From Elioraea tepidiphila DSM 17972 (GTDB taxonomy: Bacteria; Pseudomonadota; Alphaproteobacteria; Acetobacterales; Acetobacteraceae): a DNA stretch of 64,000 nt. The stretch lies in contig NZ_KB899914.1 of assembly GCF_000378465.1 (NCBI RefSeq), forward strand, positions 62,001 through 126,000. The letters are read 5' to 3'. Of this stretch, positions 36,900 to 44,132 are shown one piece after another. The notes under the pieces were generated by a model. It had not been told where the DNA came from. It searched no databases and worked only from the letters and a program-made list of their open reading frames with translations. Made by a program: the position numbers and the translations under genes. Position 1 is the stretch's first letter. The number at the start of each line of letters is the position of its first letter.

Positions 36900-38017
36900 A
36901 TCCGTTCACCGTGCACCTGGTCGCGGCGGCGCGGCCCAACCTGATGAAGGTCGCGCCGCTGTGGTGGGCCCTCAAGGACGAGGCCTGGTGCCGCCCGCTG
37001 CTGGTGCACACCGGCCAGCACCGCGACGCCCCGATGGCGGGCGACATCATGGCTGAGCTCGACCTGCCGGAACCGCACATCAGGCTGGGCATCGCCGCCG
37101 GCAGCCACGGCGAGACGATCGGCCGCACCATCGAGGCCTATGACCGGGTCCTGGCCTCCGAACCGCCCGATCTCGTGGTGGTGGTGGGCGACGTGCACGC
37201 CACGCTCGCCGCCGCGATCGCGACCATGCATCGCGGGGTGCGTCTCGCCCATCTGGAGGCGGGGCTGCGCAGCGGCGACCGCACCATGCCCGAGGAGATG
37301 AACCGCATCCTCACGGACCACGCGGCCGACATGCTCTGGACCACGGACGTCCTCGCGGAGGCCAATCTGCTGCGCGAGGGGATCGATCCGGCGCGGATCG
37401 AGCGCGCGGGCGACATCACGATCGACACGCTGGAAGTGATGCGCCCGGCGATTGCGGCGCATCCCGGGCCCGATATGTTCGGCGTCACGCCGGGCGGCTA
37501 CGGCGTCGTCACGCTGCATCGGCCGGCGAATGTCGACGCGCCTCACACGCTCGCGGCCCTGCTCGCATCGCTCGGCGCGATCGCGCGTGAGCTGCCCCTG
37601 CTGTTCCCGCTCCATCCGCGCACCGAGCGGCGGCTGGCCGAGACCGGCCTCGCGCTGCCGCCCGGGCTGCGCGCCCTGCCGCCGCTCGGCTACGTGACGT
37701 TCCTGGCGCTCGTCTCGCGCGCGGCCGTGGTGATCACCGATTCGGGCGGCGTGCAGGAGGAGACGAGCCATCTCGGCATCCCCTGCGTGACGCTGCGGCC
37801 GACCACCGAGCGTCCGGCGACCGTGACCGCCGGCACCAACCGCCTCGCCGACGCGGCCTCGCTCGCCGAGGCCGTGCGTGCGCCGCGCACCCGTCATCGG
37901 CCGCGCCACGACGGGCGGGCGCGGTTCCGGCTGGCTGCCGCGATCCGCCGGCTTGCCGTGGCGGTCAGTGACCCGGCAGACCGAGCAGCGGCGCCAGTTC
38001 CTCGAACAGCACCTTGA
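36896..38017 (+). CDS. UDP-N-acetylglucosamine 2-epimerase-like protein (WecB family)
   Basis: 373-residue protein of the non-hydrolysing UDP-GlcNAc 2-epimerase family, which makes UDP-ManNAc for envelope polysaccharides. AARPNLMKVAPL replaces the usual GTRPEAIKMAPL. VVVVGDVHATLAAA contains Asp99, HLEAGLRSGDRTMPEEMNR has Glu121 and Glu133/134, and VTLHRPANVD holds His208; these match catalytic positions. DSGGVQEETSHLGIPCVTLRPTTERP binds UDP. GTG start overlaps the ABC gene stop. The C-terminal 53 bases overlap, antisense, the end of the EF-hand gene. Several motif positions differ from classical WecB, so the exact nucleotide sugar is open. Confidence 0.85.
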   Translation: MNPFTVHLVAAARPNLMKVAPLWWALKDEAWCRPLLVHTGQHRDAPMAGDIMAELDLPEPHIRLGIAAGSHGETIGRTIEAYDRVLASEPPDLVVVVGDVHATLAAAIATMHRGVRLAHLEAGLRSGDRTMPEEMNRILTDHAADMLWTTDVLAEANLLREGIDPARIERAGDITIDTLEVMRPAIAAHPGPDMFGVTPGGYGVVTLHRPANVDAPHTLAALLASLGAIARELPLLFPLHPRTERRLAETGLALPPGLRALPPLGYVTFLALVSRAAVVITDSGGVQEETSHLGIPCVTLRPTTERPATVTAGTNRLADAASLAEAVRAPRTRHRPRHDGRARFRLAAAIRRLAVAVSDPADRAAAPVPRTAP

Positions 38018-38834
38018 GCGCGCCGAGCTGCCCCGACAGGCTCACACCCGGAGGCGGCAGCGACGGGGCCGCAGCGACCGCGCCCGCCAGGCCGGGAGGC
38101 GGGAACCGGTCCTGCATCACCTCGGCCTTGGAGAGCGAGGCCGACCCGTCGTAGTCGAAGCTCGCGATCAGCGCCCAGCCCACCGCCACGCCGCCGAGCG
38201 CGCCAGCCCCCAGCGCGGCCGCGAGTTCCTCCATCTCCGTGCCCTGGCTCAGCATCGTCGCATACGCGACTCCGCGCGCGAGTCGGGAGACCTCGGCCGC
38301 GGTCAGCGTGCCATCGCCACTGACATCCGCCCAGGCCCAGACCGCATCGATGCAGGCCGCGGCTTCGCCATGCGCGCAGGCCGCCTCGATCCCGTCGAGC
38401 GCGCCGAGGAACGACAGGCCCTCGCCGTGCAGCAGCGCGAGGGGCGTCGGGAGCGCTGGGCAGCGCCGGAACGACCGGGCCGGGGCATCGCCGGGCAGGT
38501 CGGCGTCGGCGAGCTTTTCGGGCGGTTCGCGCGTCTCAAGTCCCGTCGGCGTGGCCCGCAGCAGCAGCCGCGTATGCTCCTCGTCGTCGCCGACCGCGAG
38601 GGTGAACCCGTCACCGACCGTGCCGGTGCGCGTGATCCGCCACAGGCGCTGGGTGCCGCCCGTGGGCAGCATGGCCCAGCCGCGATGGGTGGCGAACAGC
38701 ATCGCCTCGGGTGCCGCGCATTCGCCCGAGACCCAGAGCCCCTGCATCGGCTCGGGCAAGGCGGCATTCTGGGCGCCCGCCGGCACCGCCCCCAGCAGCG
38801 CCGCAGCAAGCACGAGATGTCCCGGTCGCATCAT
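37965..38834 (-). CDS. secreted protein with two EF-hand loops
   Basis: 289-residue exported protein. A signal peptide (MMRPGHLVLAAALLGAVPAG, cleavage near AGAQ) precedes a beta-rich N domain (about 25-125), with Cys39 and Cys125 as a possible disulfide. Two canonical 12-residue EF-hand loops follow: 160-171 (DVSGDGTLTAAE) and 217-228 (DYDGSASLSKAE), each with acidic ligands at positions 1, 3 or 5, and 12. A periplasmic calcium-binding role is likely. GAGGGGAGGG precedes the double ATG. It is followed on the same strand by no gene, and its end overlaps wecB. The four-repeat protein lies just upstream in the same direction. Confidence 0.75.
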   Translation of the reverse strand: MMRPGHLVLAAALLGAVPAGAQNAALPEPMQGLWVSGECAAPEAMLFATHRGWAMLPTGGTQRLWRITRTGTVGDGFTLAVGDDEEHTRLLLRATPTGLETREPPEKLADADLPGDAPARSFRRCPALPTPLALLHGEGLSFLGALDGIEAACAHGEAAACIDAVWAWADVSGDGTLTAAEVSRLARGVAYATMLSQGTEMEELAAALGAGALGGVAVGWALIASFDYDGSASLSKAEVMQDRFPPPGLAGAVAAAPSLPPPGVSLSGQLGALKVLFEELAPLLGLPGH

Positions 38835-38845
38835 GGTCCCTCCCC

Positions 38846-40069
38846 TCACGGTGCCAGCGTGATCTCGCCGCCCGCACACAGATCGGCGCCGGCGAGGCGC
38901 GCCTCCTGCCCGTTGCGGAACCGGGCCGTCACGTCGTAGGCGCACACGCCCTCCTGCGGCGGCGCGAGCGCAAGCGACCGGCCGACGCCGAGGATCTGGT
39001 CGCCCAGCCGGTCCGGGCCGCGCCGGGTGCCCGGCGGGTCGACATGGAGCGCGATGATCGGGGCCGGCCCGGCATTGACGAACCGTACCGATCCGGCCGC
39101 CGGCGCATCGACCCAGCCCGCCTCGATGACGAGCTCGCTGATCCGGCAGAGGTCGATGCCGGATCGCTCGTCCGCCGGTCCCTGGTCGTAGTTCACGCGG
39201 ATCGTGAAGCTGCACCCCTGCGCCGGGTCGAGATCGACCTCGACCTGGTCGCCCTGCGACAGCATCCGCACGCCGAGCCGGTCCGGCCCTTCGTCCGGGG
39301 CACCATCCGGGAAGACATAGAGCGAGAACACCGTGCGGCCGGAGCGGTTGATCAGGGTCACGCGCGGCCCGGTCACGCGCGGCCCCGCCCCGGGGCCGAC
39401 CGACCCGGGCGTGAACGCGACGAGATCGTCCGCCACCGTCCAGCCCGGCGCGATGGTCAGGGGAGCGATCGCGCAGAGATCGACATTGCGCCGTTCCTCG
39501 GCGGCCTCGTTGTCGTACTCGACGCGGATGTCGTAGCTGCACCCCTGATCGGGCACCTGCGCGGTGAAGCGCGCGCCTGCCTCGAAAACCGCACTGCCGA
39601 GGCGGTCCTCGAGCCACTCGTTGCCGCCGGCGGGGCGGATGTAGAGATACATGATCGTGCGCGGCCCGGCATTGACGAGCTCGACATCCCGGTCCGGCGC
39701 CGCCGTCGGCCCGCTGCGCGCCGCGATGACCTCGCGCTCGCGGCAGATGTCCACACGCTCGCGGATGTCCTCGGCGCCATCGTCGAAGACGATGCGGATG
39801 TCGGCCGAGCAGCCGAACCCGGCCGGCAGGCGCACGACGAAGCTGCGCCCCGCCGGCACCATCTCGGCGCCGAGACGGTCCGGGCCCCAGTTGCGCGCGC
39901 CCGTGCCGCCGCGGGCGACGAACAGCTCGTAGACCGTGACATCGCCCTCGTTCTTGAGCGTGAAGCTCGGCGCGGGCTGCTGGCGCTGCCCCTGCGCCGC
40001 CGCCGGAGCGGCCCAGAGCGCAGCCGCGACCAGAAGGAGACCCGCGATGACAGGCCATCGACGTTGCAT
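38846..40069 (-). CDS. secreted protein of four tandem two-cysteine domains
   Basis: 407-residue exported protein: signal peptide (basic MQRRW, hydrophobic core, cleavage near APAAAQ) and then four homologous domains of about 90 residues. Each domain has a beta-strand start (LxNxG or LxNxS), a DRLG motif (residues 64, 155, 263 and 353), and a Cys pair. The pairs are 87/109, 177/199, 286/308 and 376/398, always 22 apart, so each domain probably holds one disulfide. Consensus blocks are GPDRLG, GCSxDIRV and DLC. ATG 40069 follows GGAGGAGAG. It is 11 bases upstream of the EF-hand gene on the same transcript. I do not recognise a named family. Confidence 0.82.
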   Translation of the reverse strand: MQRRWPVIAGLLLVAAALWAAPAAAQGQRQQPAPSFTLKNEGDVTVYELFVARGGTGARNWGPDRLGAEMVPAGRSFVVRLPAGFGCSADIRIVFDDGAEDIRERVDICREREVIAARSGPTAAPDRDVELVNAGPRTIMYLYIRPAGGNEWLEDRLGSAVFEAGARFTAQVPDQGCSYDIRVEYDNEAAEERRNVDLCAIAPLTIAPGWTVADDLVAFTPGSVGPGAGPRVTGPRVTLINRSGRTVFSLYVFPDGAPDEGPDRLGVRMLSQGDQVEVDLDPAQGCSFTIRVNYDQGPADERSGIDLCRISELVIEAGWVDAPAAGSVRFVNAGPAPIIALHVDPPGTRRGPDRLGDQILGVGRSLALAPPQEGVCAYDVTARFRNGQEARLAGADLCAGGEITLAP

Positions 40070-40235
40070 CACCGTACTCTCCTCCGCGCGGCGGGCGGAC
40101 GCCGGTCCGCCCGTCCGCGACGATGCCACGGCCCCTTCCGGGACCGCAACCGGTCCGCTGGGTCCGGCGCGCCGGATGTTGCGATCCGATGACGCGCCAC
40201 CGTAGCGTGTGAGCGGACCGGCGGGGAGAAACGGC

Positions 40236-41138
40236 ATGGACAAGGCGTTGCGCGGCAAGTTCGGCAAGCTGCTCGCCCGCTATCGGGTGACCAAGGGCAA
40301 AGGCTTCCGCCTTGCCGACCACGACCCCGCCGATACGGCCGGGCTCGACTACAGCAAGGCCGAGGCGCGCGAACTGCTCGCGCGCGGTACCGCGCTGCTC
40401 GCCGAGGAACAGAGCAAGCTCTACGCCCAGGACCAGTGGTCGGTGCTGCTGCTGCTCCAGGCGATGGATGCGGCCGGCAAGGATGGCACGATCAAGCACG
40501 TGATGAGCGGCGTGAACCCGCAGGGCTGCGACGTGTTCAGCTTCAAGGCGCCGCATGCCGAGGAGCTGGATCACGACTTCCTGTGGCGGCACGTGCGCCG
40601 TCTGCCCGCACGCGGCCACATCGGCATCCACAACCGCTCCTGGTACGAGGAGGTTCTGGTCGTGCGCGTGCACAAGGAGATCCTCGCGCGCCAGAAGCTG
40701 CCCGACGCTGTGCGCGGCAAGCGCCTGTTCGACCGCCGGCTCGAGGACATCGCCGCGTTCGAGCGCTACCTCGCCAACCAGGGCACCGCGATCGTGAAGG
40801 TGTTCCTGCACATCTCGCGCAAGGAGCAGAAGAAGCGCTTCCTCGAACGGATCGACCACCCCGAGAAGAACTGGAAGTTCTCCTCGCGCGACGTCGCCGA
40901 ACGGGGGTACTGGGAGGACTACATGCAGGCCTACGAGACGGCGATCCGCGCGACCGCCGCCCCGCACGCGCCATGGTACGTGGTCCCGGCGGACAACAAG
41001 TGGTTCACCCGCCTGGTCGTCGCGGGTGCGCTGCTCGCCACGATGGGAAGCCTCGACCTCGCCTTCCCCACCCTGCCGGCGGAGGAGAAGGCGAAGCTCG
41101 CCGAGGCGCGCGCCAAGCTCGTCGCCGAGAAGGACTGA
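40236..41138 (+). CDS. ppk2: polyphosphate kinase 2 family protein
   Basis: 300-residue PPK2. These kinases use inorganic polyphosphate to phosphorylate nucleotides, or the reverse. Walker A AMDAAGKDGT lies at 76-85 with Lys82. GIHNRSWYEEVLVVRVH contains the lid/Walker-B-side residues, and WKFSSRDVAERGYWEDYMQAYE plus WYVVPADNKWFTRLVV are family hallmarks. The length fits the single-domain classes (I or III); class cannot be fixed by eye. ATG 40236 with GGGGAGAA upstream was chosen over an in-frame GTG at 40209. The stop touches the first of three intergenic hairpins. Confidence 0.93.
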   Translation: MDKALRGKFGKLLARYRVTKGKGFRLADHDPADTAGLDYSKAEARELLARGTALLAEEQSKLYAQDQWSVLLLLQAMDAAGKDGTIKHVMSGVNPQGCDVFSFKAPHAEELDHDFLWRHVRRLPARGHIGIHNRSWYEEVLVVRVHKEILARQKLPDAVRGKRLFDRRLEDIAAFERYLANQGTAIVKVFLHISRKEQKKRFLERIDHPEKNWKFSSRDVAERGYWEDYMQAYETAIRATAAPHAPWYVVPADNKWFTRLVVAGALLATMGSLDLAFPTLPAEEKAKLAEARAKLVAEKD

Positions 41139-41179
41139 TACCGGGCTGCCAAAGGTTTGACCGTTGGCAGCCCGGTATC
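41137..41179. repeat. 16-bp perfect inverted repeat (hairpin A)
   Basis: Arms 41137-41152 (GATACCGGGCTGCCAA) and 41164-41179 pair without mismatch around an 11-base loop. The left arm begins inside the ppk2 stop codon. It shares its ATACC(C)GG outer edge with hairpin B at 41221, so both may be copies of one palindromic repeat family, or they may act together as a bidirectional terminator. Confidence 0.75.
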
Positions 41180-41209
41180 GCGCGCAGGGCTGGTGTGGCG
41201 GCTGCGCGC
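41180..41209. repeat. 8-bp inverted repeat between hairpins A and B
   Basis: GCGCGCAG (41180-41187) pairs with CTGCGCGC (41202-41209) over a 14-base loop. Alone it would be unremarkable in GC-rich DNA. Its exact position abutting hairpin A and 11 bases before hairpin B suggests a three-hairpin unit. Confidence 0.4.
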
Positions 41210-41220
41210 CAAAGGAGACC

Positions 41221-41265
41221 TCATACCCGGCGCACGAAGGTGAAACCTTCGTGCGCCGGGTATGA
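41221..41265. repeat. 21-bp perfect inverted repeat (hairpin B)
   Basis: Arms 41221-41241 and 41245-41265 are perfectly complementary over 21 bp with a 3-base loop (GAA). The edges read TCATACCCGG and CCGGGTATGA. It ends 7 bases before the stop of the leftward M20 hydrolase. This is the longest perfect hairpin I found in the window. It could terminate both convergent genes or be a REP/BIME-like element. Confidence 0.8.
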
Positions 41266-41271
41266 ACCGCC

Positions 41272-42447
41272 TCAGCGCCGCGGCAGTTCCTGCTCCACCA
41301 GCTGGGCCCAGAAGGCCGCGCCGATCGGCAGGATCTCGTCGTTGAAGTCGTAGCGCGGGTGGTGCACCGGCACGCTGCCGGCGCCATCCTTGCCGCGCTG
41401 GCCGATGCGTACGAAGCAGCCCGGCACCTTCTGCGCCATGTAGCTGAAGTCCTCGCCGCCCATGCGCACCGGCAAGGTGCGGTGCACCTTGCCCTCGCCC
41501 AGCAGCGCCTCGGCCGCACGCGCGGCCGCCTCGGTCGCCTCGGGCGCGTTGATCACCGGCGGGTAGCCGCGGCGGTAGTCCACGTTGACGGTGGCGCCGA
41601 AGGCGGCCGCGACCGACTGCGCGATCTCCTCCATGCGCCGCGCGATCAGGTCCTGCACCGCCGGGTTGCGCGTGCGCACCGTGCCGTTCAGCATCGCGTC
41701 CTCGGGGATCACGTTGCCGGTCGACCCGGCGTGGAACTGCGTGATCGACACCACCGCCGGGTCGGCCGGATCGATGCCGCGCGAGACGATGCTCTGCAGC
41801 GCCAGCACCAGGTGGGAGCCGATCAGCACCGGGTCGATCGCGTGGTGCGGGCGCGCGGCGTGCCCGCCCTTGCCGGTGATGGTGATGGTGAAGCGATCGG
41901 AAGCGGCGGAGACGGCGCCTTCGGCGACGGCCATTTCGCCGACCGGCATCTGGTAGTCGTTATGGGCGCCGAACACCCGATCGCAGGGGAAGAGGTCGAA
42001 CAGCCCCTCCTCGACCATGATCCGCCCGCCGCCGGCGCCTTCCTCGGCCGGCTGGAAGATGAAGTGCACCGTGCCGTCGAAGTTGCGGGTCTCGGCCAGG
42101 TACTTGGCCGCGCCGAGCAGCATGGTGGTGTGGCCGTCATGGCCGCAGGCATGCATCCGCCCGGGGTTCCGCGAACGGTGGGGGAAGTCGTTCGCTTCCT
42201 CCATCGCAAGGGCATCCATGTCGGCGCGGATGCCGATCGCGCGGGGACTGTTGCCGACCTTCAGCGTCCCGACCACACCGGTGCGCGCGAGGCCCCGATG
42301 CACGGCGATGCCCCACTCGGCGAGCTTGGTCGCAACGATCTCGGACGTGCGGTGCTCCTCGAGTCCCAGTTCGGGGTGGGCGTGCAGGTCGCGGCGCCAT
42401 TCGGTGAGTTCGGGAGCCATTGCGGCGAGGCGGTTCGGAACGGGCAT
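41272..42447 (-). CDS. M20 family amidohydrolase (hippurate hydrolase/N-acyl amino acid type)
   Basis: 391-residue metal-dependent amidohydrolase of peptidase family M20D, which splits N-acyl or amide bonds of amino-acid derivatives. Metal-site motifs are all present: ADMDAL (76-80), HACGHDGH with Cys101 and His103, PAEEGAGG with Glu135/136, His162 (GAHN), and a C-terminal GGEDFSYM plus PVHHPRYDF. The dimerisation (lid) domain occupies about 190-300. ATG 42447 has CAGGAGA upstream. It lies 140 bases downstream of the ATC-hydrolase-like gene on the same strand, separated by three hairpins, so co-transcription is uncertain. Confidence 0.93.
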   Translation of the reverse strand: MPVPNRLAAMAPELTEWRRDLHAHPELGLEEHRTSEIVATKLAEWGIAVHRGLARTGVVGTLKVGNSPRAIGIRADMDALAMEEANDFPHRSRNPGRMHACGHDGHTTMLLGAAKYLAETRNFDGTVHFIFQPAEEGAGGGRIMVEEGLFDLFPCDRVFGAHNDYQMPVGEMAVAEGAVSAASDRFTITITGKGGHAARPHHAIDPVLIGSHLVLALQSIVSRGIDPADPAVVSITQFHAGSTGNVIPEDAMLNGTVRTRNPAVQDLIARRMEEIAQSVAAAFGATVNVDYRRGYPPVINAPEATEAAARAAEALLGEGKVHRTLPVRMGGEDFSYMAQKVPGCFVRIGQRGKDGAGSVPVHHPRYDFNDEILPIGAAFWAQLVEQELPRR

Positions 42448-42467
42448 CCAGGTCTCCTGTTCAAGAG

Positions 42468-42494
42468 CCGGGGGGACCACGGTGGTCCCCCCGG
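42468..42494. repeat. 13-bp inverted repeat upstream of the M20 hydrolase
   Basis: Arms 42468-42480 (CCGGGGGGACCAC) and 42482-42494 pair perfectly around one base. It is followed by GACCCCCCTCCATGA, similar to GACCCCTATCCCATGA after the hairpin at 19102-19133. The likely role is transcription termination or attenuation for the leftward genes, or a dispersed repeat. Confidence 0.55.
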
Positions 42495-42558
42495 ACCCCC
42501 CTCCATGAGGGCGGCCCTCCCGTTGGTCGGGCCGCGCGTCGTTCCCGGGATTGGGGGT

Positions 42559-42585
42559 GCGGGGGCAAGGGCCAACGGCCCCCGC
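42559..42585 (-). terminator. GC hairpin after the ATC-hydrolase-like gene
   Basis: GCGGGGGC (42559-42566) pairs with GCCCCCGC (42578-42585) over 11 bases, directly after the stop of the leftward gene at 42588. A short GGAGGGC/GCCCTC-type hairpin lies between it and the 42468 repeat. No T tract is present. Confidence 0.45.
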
Positions 42586-42587
42586 CG

Positions 42588-43058
42588 CTATTTCTCCAGC
42601 CTGTAGCGGAAGTCGCAATGGCTGGCACCCCCCATGATGGTCTGGGTGCGCGTGAGCTTGATCCTTGGGTCGTAGCCCTCGCAGAACGTGCCGTCGCGGT
42701 TGCACGACAGCACCGCGCCGAGATGGCCGATCCCCATCGCCTTGTAGGTCTCGGCGTAGCGACAGCGCGTCACGTTGAAGTGAAACTCCGTCTCGGTGCG
42801 CTTGAGCACGTCGATCCGGAGCGCGTCGTCCCTGGTCCAAGCGGGCAGCGTCGCCTCGAAGCTGGCCAGATCCGTCTTGCCGTCCGGCGCCTTCTTCGCC
42901 CACTCGGCGCCCGCGGCCCTGGCCATCTTGATCACAGCGCGCGCCAGGATCTCCCGTGCCCGTTCCGCGCCGAGCTCGGCCGCCATCTCCTCAAAGACAC
43001 CCTTCGCGAAGGCCGCCTCGATCGTACGCTGGCGCAGGATGCCGATCTCGTCGCTCAT
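42588..43058 (-). CDS. L-2-amino-thiazoline-4-carboxylate hydrolase-like protein
   Basis: 156-residue protein of the family named for the enzyme that opens L-2-amino-thiazoline-4-carboxylate in bacterial L-cysteine production; most members act on unknown substrates. The conserved C-terminal cysteine/His pattern is clear: NVTRCRYAETYKAMG, VLSCNRDGTFCEGY, and TQTIMGGASHCDFRY near the end. ATG 43058 was chosen because the helical N terminus (EIGILRQRTIEAAFAKG) starts there. It is divergent from the Bug receptor, 102 bases away, and sits with several hydrolases, which fits a small heterocycle or amide degradation locus. Confidence 0.82.
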   Translation of the reverse strand: MSDEIGILRQRTIEAAFAKGVFEEMAAELGAERAREILARAVIKMARAAGAEWAKKAPDGKTDLASFEATLPAWTRDDALRIDVLKRTETEFHFNVTRCRYAETYKAMGIGHLGAVLSCNRDGTFCEGYDPRIKLTRTQTIMGGASHCDFRYRLEK

Positions 43059-43160
43059 GGTTCCGTCCGTCCCCGGTTCGGCCGGAACATTAGCCGCGGG
43101 GTTGCGACAGGCGAAGGGCCGCGCGACGATGCGCATCAGGATCGCGACGAGGAGGAAACG

Positions 43161-44132
43161 ATGATCCGTCGCCGCACGCTGCTGGCGGCCCCCGCGCTGT
43201 TGACCATCCCGCACGCAAGGGCCCAGGACCCTTGGCCATCACGGCCGGTGCGCGTCATCGTACCCTCCGCGCCCGGGGATGGCGGCGATTCCATTGCCAG
43301 GCTCTACGCCGCGAAGCTCCAGGAGGCGCTCGGCCAGCCCTTCCCGGTCGAGAACCGTACGGGAGCCGGCGGACGGATCGGCACCGAGGCGGCCGCGCGC
43401 GCCGCGCCGGACGGCTACACGCTGATCATGGGCAATGCCGGCAGCCACGGCATCAACGGCGCGGTCTATCGCAACCTCCCCTACGACCTGGTGCGCGACT
43501 TCCAGCCGATCAGCCTGCTGGTGGAGGCGCCGAACGTCCTGGTGGTGAACCGCAAGGTGCTGGATGTCGGCTCGGTGGCCGAGTTGATCGCCTACGCCAA
43601 GGCGCGGCCGGGCCAGCTCGACTACGCCTCGGGCGGCGTCGGCACCTCGGCGCACCTGTCGATGGAGCTGTTCAAGTCGATGGCCGGGCTCGACCTGCAG
43701 CACGTGCCGTTCCGCGGGGCGGCGAACGGGCTGCAGGGGCTCGTTTCGGGCCAGCCGCCGGTGATGTTCGTCAACCTGCCGCCGGCGATGGGGATCATCC
43801 AGCGGGGCGAACTGCACGCGCTCGCAGTGACGTCGATGGAGCGCTCGCCCGACCTGCCCGATACGCCGACCGTGCACGAGAGCGGCTTGCCGGGGTTCGA
43901 GACCATCGCCTGGTTCGGGCTGCTGGCCCCTAGCGGCACGCCGCGGCCGATCGTCGATCGCCTGCATGCCGAATGCGTCAAGATTGCCGCGATGCCGGAC
44001 GTGATCACCGCCGTGCGGCGGATCGGCGGCTTCCCGCGCGCGACCACGCCCGAGCAGTTCCACGAGCGCGTGCGCAACGATGTCGCGAAGTGGCAGCGGC
44101 TGGTCGCCGAGAAGAACCTCGCCCTGGAGTAG
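43161..44132 (+). CDS. Bug/TctC-type periplasmic binding protein
   Basis: 323-residue orphan tricarboxylate-transporter receptor. A short, probably Tat-like signal peptide with two arginines (MIRRRTLLAAPALLTIPHARAQ) precedes the mature start DPWPSRPVRVIVPSAPGDGG. VENRTGAGGRIG, PDGYTLIMGNAG and LQHVPFRGAANGLQGLVSG are family hallmarks. AGGAGGAAACG gives a strong ribosome-binding site. It is the first gene of a + strand run. The next gene starts at the base after its stop (44132/44133). No TctA/TctB permease genes are present. Confidence 0.91.
   Translation: MIRRRTLLAAPALLTIPHARAQDPWPSRPVRVIVPSAPGDGGDSIARLYAAKLQEALGQPFPVENRTGAGGRIGTEAAARAAPDGYTLIMGNAGSHGINGAVYRNLPYDLVRDFQPISLLVEAPNVLVVNRKVLDVGSVAELIAYAKARPGQLDYASGGVGTSAHLSMELFKSMAGLDLQHVPFRGAANGLQGLVSGQPPVMFVNLPPAMGIIQRGELHALAVTSMERSPDLPDTPTVHESGLPGFETIAWFGLLAPSGTPRPIVDRLHAECVKIAAMPDVITAVRRIGGFPRATTPEQFHERVRNDVAKWQRLVAEKNLALE

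Noticed and set aside
40163-40176. 14-base palindrome TCCGGCGCGCCGGA
   Set aside because: Short GC-only palindromes are common here; no link to a gene start or end.
37965-41519. 1184-codon minus-strand frame joining the EF-hand gene to sequence opposite ppk2
   Set aside because: The real protein starts at a signal peptide at 38834 with a good ribosome-binding site; the rest is antisense to or out of frame with known genes.
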